Part shown: piece by piece, positions 34,300 to 43,900 of the stretch
Layout of the letters: each line of letters starts with the position of its first letter
Numbering within the stretch: the first letter of the stretch is position 1
Source: Herbaspirillum sp. RTI4
GTDB taxonomy: Bacteria > Pseudomonadota > Gammaproteobacteria > Burkholderiales > Burkholderiaceae_D
Assembly: GCF_034313965.1 (NCBI RefSeq)
Contig: NZ_JAVIWQ010000002.1
Coordinates: 2,356,001-2,420,000, forward strand
Direction: 5' to 3'
DNA length: 64,000 nt
Position numbers and translations under genes: made by a program
Notes under the pieces: model-generated
Database searches by the model: none
Told to the model about the DNA's origin: nothing
Seen by the model: the letters and a program-made list of their open reading frames with translations, nothing else

Positions 34300-36822
34300 A
34301 TGGAGAGATCCACGCACCATCCAAAATTGAGCTTAGTTGTACTTGCCTTGACCGCTGCACTGGCCGCTATGGCACCCTCAGCAGTCATGTCCCAGACTGG
34401 CCCGATCAACATTAGCAGCGGTGATTTCGCTTTGCCCAGCGACGGTGTCATCACCGGGGCTTCGGTCGGTATTAATACCAGCGGTGCCATCGGTACGTTG
34501 AGCAATAGCGGTGCCATTAACGGCACTGGAATCGGCATTAGCAGCGCCAGCGGAACGATCGACACGCTCAATAACGGCGGCGTTATCAGCGGCGGCAACG
34601 GTGGCGGTATCGTTACTAAAGGCGGGATTGGCACGTTGATTAATAGTGGCACGATCAGCGGCGGTCAATCTGGTATCCGACTCAATGCCGGAGCGATCGG
34701 CATGTTGGACAACAGTGGAACCGCCATTGGTAACTCTTACGGCATTTGGCTCAACTTTGGTACGATCGGCACGCTGAACAATAGCGGAACACTCGGTAAC
34801 ACTGGCATCGGCGCTCCCGTCACCGGCATTATTATGAACGGCACGATCGGCACTCTGAGCAACAGTGGCAACATCGGCGGTCCGACGGGAATCCGGCTCA
34901 GTAGCGGTACGATTGGCGTACTCAATAATAGTGGCACTATCAGTGGCGACACCACCGGCATTTGGAACCTGGGTACGATCGGTACCTTGAACAATAGCGG
35001 CCTGATCAACAGCGCCGGGCTTGCTCTTAACCTTAGCCCAGCAGCCAATCAGGGCGTGATCACTAATTCAGGGACGATCGCGGGTGGTATCACCAATGCT
35101 TCGACGAACGATTTGACCATCAATGGCGGCACAGGATCTGTATTCGGGACTCTGACCGGTTTTGGCGGCACTATCGGCACCATCACCAATACCGCTTCAA
35201 ACGTAGTGTTCGGTTCGGGCAATCAATTGCTTAACAGTCATATCAATGTCGGCATTAATACTGTGACGAATGTCGGCACCGGTACCTTGCAAGTCGACAA
35301 TCCGATCAGCATTACCGGCAATTATAGTCAGGGCGCTAACGCAACATTGAATCTCGGAGGGGCCGGTGCTGTCACATTGGGCGGCGCTAGCGATGCCGGT
35401 GAAGGCCGTCTCATCGTGTCGGGTAGCGCGACGATAGCAGCGAATTCAACCGTGGCGCTGACGAAACTCAACAGCTACGGGTTTGCCCAGGGTCAGCGTT
35501 TCATCGCAGTTGAAGCGGCCAACAGCGGCACTAATTACAATGCAAATAATCTGGTCTACAAGGCCAACGGTTTTAATGGCACGGTGAAAGGAACGACAGT
35601 TCTCGATGGTGGCAATCTCTATTTACTGCTGACACTGGTTGGGGCCAGTAATCCAAGTAATTCGAACTCATCGTTACCGAGCACCGTTGCTCCGACGCCC
35701 GATGCCGAGGCAGCGCTGACTGGGCTGTTCGACTATAACGGCGTGAATCCCAATATGCTGAATTTGTTGGATGCGGTAGCTGCTGCCGGATCGTCAGCCG
35801 CCGCCAATCACGACGGCGCTCAATTGGGGCCAGCTGCGAATACTGGTGCGTCAAGGGAGGGGAGTAACGTGTCGACGCAGGCAGTACTTAATGTGTTGAC
35901 GGCGCACCTTGATAGCCTGAATCTGGGATTGGGACGTACGGGTCTCGCCACAGGTGAGAGCGGGGCTAATCTGGCCATGTGGGGTCAGGCTTTTGGTGGT
36001 GTGAGCAATCAGGGGCAGCGTGATAGTGTGTCTGGTTACCGCGCCAATTACGGCGGGGTTCTGATTGGAGCCGATACGGAGGTTAGCGATCAGTGGCGGG
36101 CAGGCGGTCTGGTCAGCTATGCCAATACCTCGGTAAACGACAGTGGCGATAATGCCGGTAGCTCCACCCGAGTGGCTTCCTACGGGCTGGTCGCTTACGC
36201 TCGTTATACCAACAATCCATGGTATGTTGATTTGGAAGCTGGTGCAGTCAGGCAGCAATACAGTACCTCACGCAGCATCAGCTTCCCCGGTTTCGCTGGC
36301 ACAGCGGAAGGAGATTTTAATGGTCTGCAATATATTACTGCGGTGCAGACAGGCTATCCGATCAAGCTCGGTGAGGGTTTGTTCAATGCAACCGTGACGC
36401 CGATTGCTGGGCTGACCTACAGCACTCTGCATCAAAACGGCTATACGGAAACCGGTGGTAATGGCGCCGCATTGTCTGTGAGTGCCGCCGACAACACGTC
36501 ATTGAAGAGCGAGCTGGGTGCCAAGCTGGAGCGGTCGTTTGCTACCGATTATGGTGATCTGGTGCCGTCGGTGCAATTGAGTTGGCGTCATGAATACCAC
36601 AATACCCCTCTGCAATCGGTGGCAAATTTTTCGGCGGATAGTCTGGGGACGACTACCTTCACGACGCGAGGGGCATCGCCGATTATGAACACTGCGGTGT
36701 TGTCCCTCGGGTTGACGCTGTTGCGTAGCGAGACGCTCACTCTCTCGGCCAAGTATGCGGTGGAAGCCGCGTCTGGCTACACCGCGCAAACCGCCTCGTT
36801 ACGGCTACGGTACCAGTTCTGA
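34300..36822 (+). CDS. Autotransporter (type Va) with repeat-rich passenger
   Basis: The 840-aa protein has a signal peptide (LALTAALAAMAPSAVMS), a passenger of about 19-25-residue repeats around the motif GTIGTLNNSGTISG (about residues 40-290, predicted beta-solenoid), a region TLTGFGGTIGTITNTASNVV, a linker, and a C-terminal autotransporter beta-barrel (about 560-840) from NLAMWGQAFGG to the terminal ASLRLRYQF. The passenger should be surface-exposed, probably adhesive. It is paralogous to the interrupted gene at 47096. Own promoter in an AT-rich leader and own terminator. Confidence 0.92.
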   Translation: MERSTHHPKLSLVVLALTAALAAMAPSAVMSQTGPINISSGDFALPSDGVITGASVGINTSGAIGTLSNSGAINGTGIGISSASGTIDTLNNGGVISGGNGGGIVTKGGIGTLINSGTISGGQSGIRLNAGAIGMLDNSGTAIGNSYGIWLNFGTIGTLNNSGTLGNTGIGAPVTGIIMNGTIGTLSNSGNIGGPTGIRLSSGTIGVLNNSGTISGDTTGIWNLGTIGTLNNSGLINSAGLALNLSPAANQGVITNSGTIAGGITNASTNDLTINGGTGSVFGTLTGFGGTIGTITNTASNVVFGSGNQLLNSHINVGINTVTNVGTGTLQVDNPISITGNYSQGANATLNLGGAGAVTLGGASDAGEGRLIVSGSATIAANSTVALTKLNSYGFAQGQRFIAVEAANSGTNYNANNLVYKANGFNGTVKGTTVLDGGNLYLLLTLVGASNPSNSNSSLPSTVAPTPDAEAALTGLFDYNGVNPNMLNLLDAVAAAGSSAAANHDGAQLGPAANTGASREGSNVSTQAVLNVLTAHLDSLNLGLGRTGLATGESGANLAMWGQAFGGVSNQGQRDSVSGYRANYGGVLIGADTEVSDQWRAGGLVSYANTSVNDSGDNAGSSTRVASYGLVAYARYTNNPWYVDLEAGAVRQQYSTSRSISFPGFAGTAEGDFNGLQYITAVQTGYPIKLGEGLFNATVTPIAGLTYSTLHQNGYTETGGNGAALSVSAADNTSLKSELGAKLERSFATDYGDLVPSVQLSWRHEYHNTPLQSVANFSADSLGTTTFTTRGASPIMNTAVLSLGLTLLRSETLTLSAKYAVEAASGYTAQTASLRLRYQF

Positions 36823-36846
36823 TTCTTTAAATGTTGTCAATACTGA

Positions 36847-36884
36847 AACGCTCATTTTCCGCGAGGGAGGTGGGCGTTTTTTTT
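36847..36884 (+). terminator. Terminator hairpin, copy 2
   Basis: AACGCTCA...TGGGCGTT stem followed by eight T residues, 25 bp after the autotransporter stop. Its first 35 bases are identical to the copy at 33823. Confidence 0.8.
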
Positions 36885-37401
36885 GGTCTGTTAATAATAT
36901 TTAAATTTAGATAATAATTAATCAATGGTAATTTAATTATTATTTAATTAATTATTGCAGTGAATAATAAAATATTTCAATTGGTTAAGTTAATTTTTGT
37001 TAACTATAAAAGTAGCATTTAAGTAATAATTTACTATCTATCAATGATCTATTAGTTTTATTAATATTTCCATATTGCAATTCTGTTTTATATATGATTC
37101 ATTTTATGGTTGTGTTTGTGCGACATTTTTATTTGGATTAAATTTAATGTGATGAAACTTTAATTTTATTAACGTGTTGATTATTAAGAGGTAAATTATT
37201 TTTCTGATAAATTTAAGGGGTTAATAATTCATGCCGACAATTTACTTTCTATAAAGTAATTTTAAAATCACGCTATTTTCAAACAAATTAATAATTGTCT
37301 TGATATGATTAAAATCATGCGTCTATGATTAATTGGTAAATGCTTATTTGAAAAAACTTAATAATAAACAGAAATAAATACTCAGGGGCTCTAATCCAAA
37401 T
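36885..37401. other. AT-rich leader upstream of the outer-membrane barrel gene
   Basis: About 500 bp, overwhelmingly A and T, with many overlapping TATAAT/TTAATA-like hexamers so that no single promoter can be picked. Similar in composition to the leaders at 33870-34160 and 46740-46960. No gene seen. Confidence 0.5.
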
Positions 37402-40400
37402 ATGACCTTGATCACTTTGCCAAAAATCACACTGCTGACGACATTAATTCTGGCCGCTTATGCCATGTCGAAAGAAAGTTGTGCGCAGGAACTGAGTGCG
37501 CCGGAAGAGCAGGCCACTATCGATCCACGCTTTGTTCCTAATGTCACGCCGCCAGCGAAGACCAGCTCTGCGGAAACATTCGCCAATAGTCCGGGTATTC
37601 CTGGCGCGCTGGTACAGGAGTCGGTCAGGGGCGATCACGTTGCCCAACTGCCGATTCCCGCCCAGATTGATCAAGCGCACGATGAAGAAAGTGTGCCCCT
37701 CAATACTTTGCCCCATATCGGTGTGCGAGCGAGTCCCAAAGAGACGATAGTGCAGCGCGAAATTCAGTTTTTGCCTTTTGCCAAAACATTGGCAACAGGC
37801 AATCGTATTGAAGTCCAGTTGGAGAAGCAAAATATCGTTGCGGATGGTCTTAGCGGTATACGCCTGAAAATCATGACGCAAGATGCCGCAGGGCAAGCCA
37901 TTACCACGCCGATATTGGTCAGGTTGGAAACCACTCTGGGACGGTTTCGCCTGGCAGATGGCAAAGAGGCTTCTATCGCAAGCATTGTCGTGACAGGAGG
38001 GGTCAACACCTTGCAGTTGATGTCTTCTCTTATTCCCGGCACTGCCAATATCCACATTAGCAGCGGAGATGTCGTTGCGAGTGGGAAATTGCATTTTCTT
38101 GCTGAACAGCGACCTTTGCTTGCGGTTGGAATTATTGATGTATCGCATTCTATCGGGCGCTCTGACAAGGACAGCAATGCCGCCAGTGTGGTCAATCCAG
38201 GATTTGAAGATAATTTTCTGGACTGGAGCGATGGGGACGGGTCTACCTACACGATTACCTCTAACCGTATGGCCGGCTTTATAAAAGGGACGATTTTTGA
38301 CGACTATTTACTCACGGCTTCCTACGACAACAAAAAAATCAATAACAACAAGTATTTTTCAGATATCGACCCGAATGAGTACTACCCGAATTATGGCGAT
38401 ACCTCGGTTATCCAGTACGACGCGCGCAGCACAAGCAAGCTTTATGCGCGGGTAGATCAGGGAAAAAGCTACCTGATGTACGGCGACTACACTACGAATG
38501 ACGGCAACTTGTCCCGTCGCCTGGGAAGCTATACGCGGACCTTGAATGGTGGAAAAGGCTATTTTGAGAACGACCAGTTCAGCGTTTTGTATTTTGCCGC
38601 CCGCACTGGCTATACCAAACAGGTCAATGAACAGCCGGCATTAGGATTGTCAGGCCCTTATACGATTGCCAATTCAGCGCAGGCGGTCTTAAATTCAGAG
38701 CAGGTGACCCTCGTCACGCGGGATCGGTTTCAGCCGTCTATCGTATTGCATACGGTGGCGATGACACGGTACGTCGATTATGATTTTGAGCCGTTTTCCG
38801 GGCGCATCATTTTTCGCAAACCGGTACCCAGCGTCGATGAAAATCTGAATCCGATATCGATCCGTATTGCCTATGAAGTAGATAAGCAGAATGCCAATCA
38901 GCACTGGGTAGCCGGGATAGATGGGGCTTATCGCATCAACTCCACGTTGACCGTGGAAGGGCGCTATGCAAAAGATGAGAATCCGCTGATTCCCAACAAC
39001 CTGAAAGGGGCAACGGGACAAATCAATTTAGGCAAAGACACCCAAATTGTTGTTGACTATGCAACAAGTCAGGGATCAGAGACCTTGCCTGTGTCAGGCG
39101 CGTCCTTAAACCAGATTCCAGGCAGTGGCGCCTCTGCCGCAAATTTATCCGATTTGTCCGGCGACGCGAAAAGCATTGCCTTCACGCATGAAGATGAATC
39201 GCTCAAAGCGCATTTTTTGGCAACGAAAGTCGATGCCGGTTTTTCTAATCCCAGTGCGAATGTGACGCCGGGACGCAAAGAAGAAGTCGGAAATGCGGAA
39301 TATAAAATCAATGATGACACCGCCATCGTGACGCGTGGGCGGCATACCAGCGATACCCTGAGCGGTGGTTATCAAACCGCGGGCTCCGCAGGTGTGCGCA
39401 AACAACTTACCCCGGCTTTACAGATAGAAGCGGGCATTAATCACGTCGATGAAAATTACTCGACTTCTCTCGGCAGTGGTTTGGGCGGCAATGGTTTCCG
39501 GTATGTATCAGGCAGCGGCGCGCTCGATCCCAACAGCGGGAGCAAGAATTTGTTATCCGACCCCTCTGCATTGCAATGTACTGGGGTGAAAGACTGCACG
39601 GTGGTCAATAAATATGATTCGGCCTATCTCAATGCAAAATATCAAATCACGCCGGCATGGTGGGTTTCTGCTGATGCGGAACAAGCCATCAATGGTAATA
39701 GCGGGCAGCGGGCCTCAGTCGGTACCGAATACACCATTTCCACATTAGGACGTGCCTACGGGCGCTATGAATGGACCGATGGTTTATCGGAAGGATTCGG
39801 TCTGGGCGACAACATGGGCGCCAGTAAACGTGCCGTCGTTGGACTCGATACCTCTTATATGCACGGCGGCAACGTCTTTGGCGAATACCGTGCCGGGGGT
39901 ATTTCCGCCAACGACAACACCACCGCCACCGGGGTGCGCAATACTTTTGAGCTCACCCCCAATTTAGTCGCCACCGGCTCGTATGAACGTCAGCTATACC
40001 GTTCCCAATCATTGGGAATGCAAACCGCGAACGCTGTCACGTCAGGACTGGATTACGTGGGCGATCCGATGTGGCGCGCGGGAGGTCGTTTGGAATATCG
40101 CATTTCCAATACGCAGCAAGATTGGCTATCGACCATGCAGGTGACGCATAAACTAGATCAAAGCTGGTCCTGGCTGGCGCGTGACGTCGTATTGAAATCG
40201 CGTCCCTTGGGCAGCGATAACAGCTTGCGCAATAATCAAAATCGCTTCCAGCTTGGGCTGGCGTATCGCGATATGGAAACCAATCATTTAAATGCCTTGT
40301 TGCGCTACGAAAATAATATCAATGTCAGCGGACCATCCGATGACCGTACGGACTCTCGCAATAACGTACTGGCGGCCGGAGCCAATTATCGGGCCGATCC

Positions 40401-40746
40401 TAAATGGACTTATAGCGTTTCCACTGCCTGGAAATCACAGACGGATCGTCTCAGCGGCGTAAGCAGCAGCTTTAATGCGGCCTTGATTTCGGGACGCACC
40501 ATGTACGACATCAATGATCGTTGGGATGCGGGAATTCTGGTATCGCATGCCTGGGGTGGCGGTGTCCGTGATTCCGGATATGGCGTGGAAGCCGGTTATC
40601 AACTGATAAAAAATTTATGGGCTTCCGTTGGCTACGTTACCGGACGGTATGCCGACAGTGAAATGTTTGCCACCAATAGCAGCTGGCGTGCCGTCTATTT
40701 CAGATTGCGCTTCAAATTTGATGAAAATGTATTTAATCGATCCTGA
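37402..40746 (+). CDS. Large outer-membrane beta-barrel protein with Ig-like N-terminal domain
   Basis: The 1114-aa product has a hydrophobic leader (LTTLILAAYAMS, cleavage near SCAQE), a Pro/Ser-rich stretch, an invasin/Ig-like segment (about residues 118-230: NRIEVQLEKQNIVADGLSG...TTPILVRLETTLGRF) and then about 850 residues of alternating amphipathic strands ending in AVYFRLRFKFDENVFN. Segments such as YYPNYGDTSVIQYDARSTSK and GKSYLMYGDYTT recur in large bacterial barrels encoded beside DUF11-repeat proteins. Its likely role is to secrete or anchor the giant repeat protein encoded next. I do not recognise a named family with certainty. Confidence 0.75.
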   Translation: MTLITLPKITLLTTLILAAYAMSKESCAQELSAPEEQATIDPRFVPNVTPPAKTSSAETFANSPGIPGALVQESVRGDHVAQLPIPAQIDQAHDEESVPLNTLPHIGVRASPKETIVQREIQFLPFAKTLATGNRIEVQLEKQNIVADGLSGIRLKIMTQDAAGQAITTPILVRLETTLGRFRLADGKEASIASIVVTGGVNTLQLMSSLIPGTANIHISSGDVVASGKLHFLAEQRPLLAVGIIDVSHSIGRSDKDSNAASVVNPGFEDNFLDWSDGDGSTYTITSNRMAGFIKGTIFDDYLLTASYDNKKINNNKYFSDIDPNEYYPNYGDTSVIQYDARSTSKLYARVDQGKSYLMYGDYTTNDGNLSRRLGSYTRTLNGGKGYFENDQFSVLYFAARTGYTKQVNEQPALGLSGPYTIANSAQAVLNSEQVTLVTRDRFQPSIVLHTVAMTRYVDYDFEPFSGRIIFRKPVPSVDENLNPISIRIAYEVDKQNANQHWVAGIDGAYRINSTLTVEGRYAKDENPLIPNNLKGATGQINLGKDTQIVVDYATSQGSETLPVSGASLNQIPGSGASAANLSDLSGDAKSIAFTHEDESLKAHFLATKVDAGFSNPSANVTPGRKEEVGNAEYKINDDTAIVTRGRHTSDTLSGGYQTAGSAGVRKQLTPALQIEAGINHVDENYSTSLGSGLGGNGFRYVSGSGALDPNSGSKNLLSDPSALQCTGVKDCTVVNKYDSAYLNAKYQITPAWWVSADAEQAINGNSGQRASVGTEYTISTLGRAYGRYEWTDGLSEGFGLGDNMGASKRAVVGLDTSYMHGGNVFGEYRAGGISANDNTTATGVRNTFELTPNLVATGSYERQLYRSQSLGMQTANAVTSGLDYVGDPMWRAGGRLEYRISNTQQDWLSTMQVTHKLDQSWSWLARDVVLKSRPLGSDNSLRNNQNRFQLGLAYRDMETNHLNALLRYENNINVSGPSDDRTDSRNNVLAAGANYRADPKWTYSVSTAWKSQTDRLSGVSSSFNAALISGRTMYDINDRWDAGILVSHAWGGGVRDSGYGVEAGYQLIKNLWASVGYVTGRYADSEMFATNSSWRAVYFRLRFKFDENVFNRS

Positions 40747-40921
40747 TAAATAAGGCCGTCGCCATAAAAAATAATGGCGGAGTGCGCACTGGCGTTGGCG
40801 TACCTCATCCGCTTATTGCGCGCTTGCACTGCAAGTCTGATGCAAATACGTTCGCTCAATGCGTGACGGTTCCATGAACAAGATGCCGGTAAATAGATAA
40901 GCATATAACCCTGGATGAGGC

Positions 40922-43900
40922 ATGAGAATGTTCAATCGATTAAATGACTTTTTCCACCGGCGGATGTCGTGGTTGGCGCATGGTCATGCGTTCAAAAATA
41001 GGCGGATGCAGATGTTGATGCAGATAAGCAAGCATGCCTGCTTCGGCAAGGGATTGGTCGTCGGCATGATGCTGGGGATATGGGGCGTGCTTCCCGCTCA
41101 GGCGGGGATTGGGGTGAGTTTTGATCCGACGGAAACGACTTTAAATCAATTAGGTAACACTGGCGGGAATATTTTTACCCCTCTTGTGTGTCCTTCTGGA
41201 CAAGTCATTTCAGGTCTTTCAATATGGGGAAACTATGACATACAGGGTAAGTGTTCGCGAATAGTGGTGGATCACCTGGTTCGCAGCAGTGATACAACCC
41301 TTAGAGCCCAGGCAATACTGAGTACTACTCACACTAAGAACACTGCGGATTGCCCGGATGGAGAGGCGTTGACCGGTTGGCGGCCAATGACTGATAGTAC
41401 AAGCCCATTTATAGATAATATTCAAGTTTCTTGTTCTACGTTTGCGATCAATCCCGCTTCCTCTCCCCCTCTCACAGTAGGTCCGTCTACTCTAAAGGAC
41501 TTTGCGAAGCCGCCGCCGTCGCCAAGTTTTCCTAACAGCTATACCCACTCTGTTTGCCCTCCTGGTAAGCTTTCTACGAAAATTAATGGTGCTGTGGGCG
41601 ATAAACTGGACCGTGTAGGACTTACTTGTATCGGTATTGCGATACAAAAAGTGACAGTGACTTTTGATCTGCCGCCTTCCATCACTGACTACAGCCTTTT
41701 TTCTGTCAACTTAACTGACGCCACTGGCCCTACACCGTTTCCAGCCTCAGCGACGAATACCGCGACCCACTACATGACCAGTGGCAGTTATGCCGTCACT
41801 CCCATCGTCTCACCGGCATACATTGTTACCTCCAATACCTGCGGCGCTAATCTCACGCTGGCCAATAATGTAGATGCTGCTTGTACTGTTAAATACGAGT
41901 TACGGGTGCCAAATCTTGAGCTGACTAAATCGGCGCCTAATCCCTCCTTGGTCGTTGGCGTCACTTCTGAATACACCTTGAGTGTGACCAATAACGGAAC
42001 GGGGCCTGCCACAAGCGCGACGATTCAAGACCAATTGCCGATTGGGATGGATTATGAGTCGTCCACGGGAACCAATTGGGCCTGCACTAACAACAGCGGC
42101 TTGCTCACTTGTACCTACAGTGGAACGATTGCTGCTGCTGGCACTGCGGAAGTGAAAATCCGGGCAAAGCCGGCACCCACTATAGCGTCGCCGGCGATTA
42201 ACCATGCATCGATTGATACGACAGGCGGCACCGCTCCACCGCTACCGGGGGCAGCTTGTGCCGGTGCCGGTTGTACGACGGAGAGTGGCGGCGGTTCCAC
42301 CGTCGGGAGAGGAATTAACTTAACGCTGGCGAAGGCCGCGCCTAGCCCAACTTTGGCGGTGGGGCGATCCTCTAGCTATGTGTTAACCGTGACCAACTCA
42401 GGGACGGGGCCAGCCACAAGCGCGACGATTCAAGATCAATTACCGAGTGGAATGGATTATGAGTCGTCCACGGGGGCAAATTGGGTTTGCATCAACAACA
42501 GCGGTTTGCTCACTTGCACTTTTACTGGAACGATTGCGGCGAGCGGCGGCACACAGGCGCTCACCCTCCAGGTAAAGCCGACGCCCACTATAGCGTCGCC
42601 GGCGATTAACCGCGCATCGATTGATACGACAGGCGGCACCAATCCACCGTTACCGGGGCCAGCTTGTAGCGCTACCGGTTGTACGACGGAGAGTGGCGGC
42701 GGCACCACCACCGTCGGGAACGGAATTGATTTAACGCTGGCGAAGGGCGCGCCTAGCCCCGCTTTGGCGGTGGGACGATTATCTAGTTATGTGTTAACCG
42801 TGACCAATAATGGTACGGGGCCTGCCCCAAGGGCGACTGTTAAAGATCAATTGCCGAATGGAATGGGTTATGACTCGTTCACGGGGACCAATTGGAGCTG
42901 CGCTAACAGCAGCGGATTAGTCACGTGTACTTTCACGGGAACGATTGCGGCGAACGGTGGCACGCAGGCGCTCACCATCAAGGTAAAGCCGACACTCGCT
43001 TTAGCGTCGCCGGCGATTAACCATGCCTCGATTGATCCTACCGGCGGCATTAATCCACCGGCACCGGGGGCAGCTTGTACCGGTCCCGGTTGTACGACGG
43101 AGAGTGGCGGCGGCTCCACCGTCGGGAGCGGAATTGAATTAACGCTGACGAAGGGCGCGCCTAGCCCCGCTTTGGCGGTGGGACGATTATCCAACTATGC
43201 TTTAACCGTGACCAATGCAGGAACGGGAGCTGCCACAAGCGCGACGATTAAAGATCAATTGCCGGGCGGGATGGATTATGAGTCGTTCACGGGGACCAAT
43301 TGGAGCTGCATTAACAGCAGTGGTTTGCTCACTTGCACTTACGCCGGGACGATTGCCGGGGGCGGTGTTGCGCAGACGCTCACCATCAAGGTAAAGCCGA
43401 CACCCACGATGGTGTCGCCGGCGATTAACCATGCCTCGATTGATCCCACAGGCGGCACCAATCCACCGATACCGGGGCCAAGTTGTAGCGGTGCCGGTTG
43501 TACGACGGAGAGTGGTGGCGGCTCTACCGTCGGAAGCGGAATTAACTTAACGCTGACGAAAGGTGCGCCCAGCCCCGCTTTGGCGGTGGGACGATTATCT
43601 AGTTATGTGTTAACCGTAGCCAACACAGGAACCGGGCCTGCTGCAAGCGCGACGATTAAAGATCAATTGCCGGCTGGGATGGGTTATGAGTCATCCACGG
43701 GAACCAATTGGGGCTGCGCTAACAACAGCGGCCTGCTCACTTGCACTTACACGGGAACGATTGCCGCGGGCAGTGGTGCGCCGACGCTCACCCTCCAGGT
43801 AAAGCCGACACCCGCTTTAGCATCGCCAGCGATTAACTATGCCTCGATTGATCCCACAGGCGGCACCACGCCACCGGTACCGGGGCCAGCTTGTGGCGGT

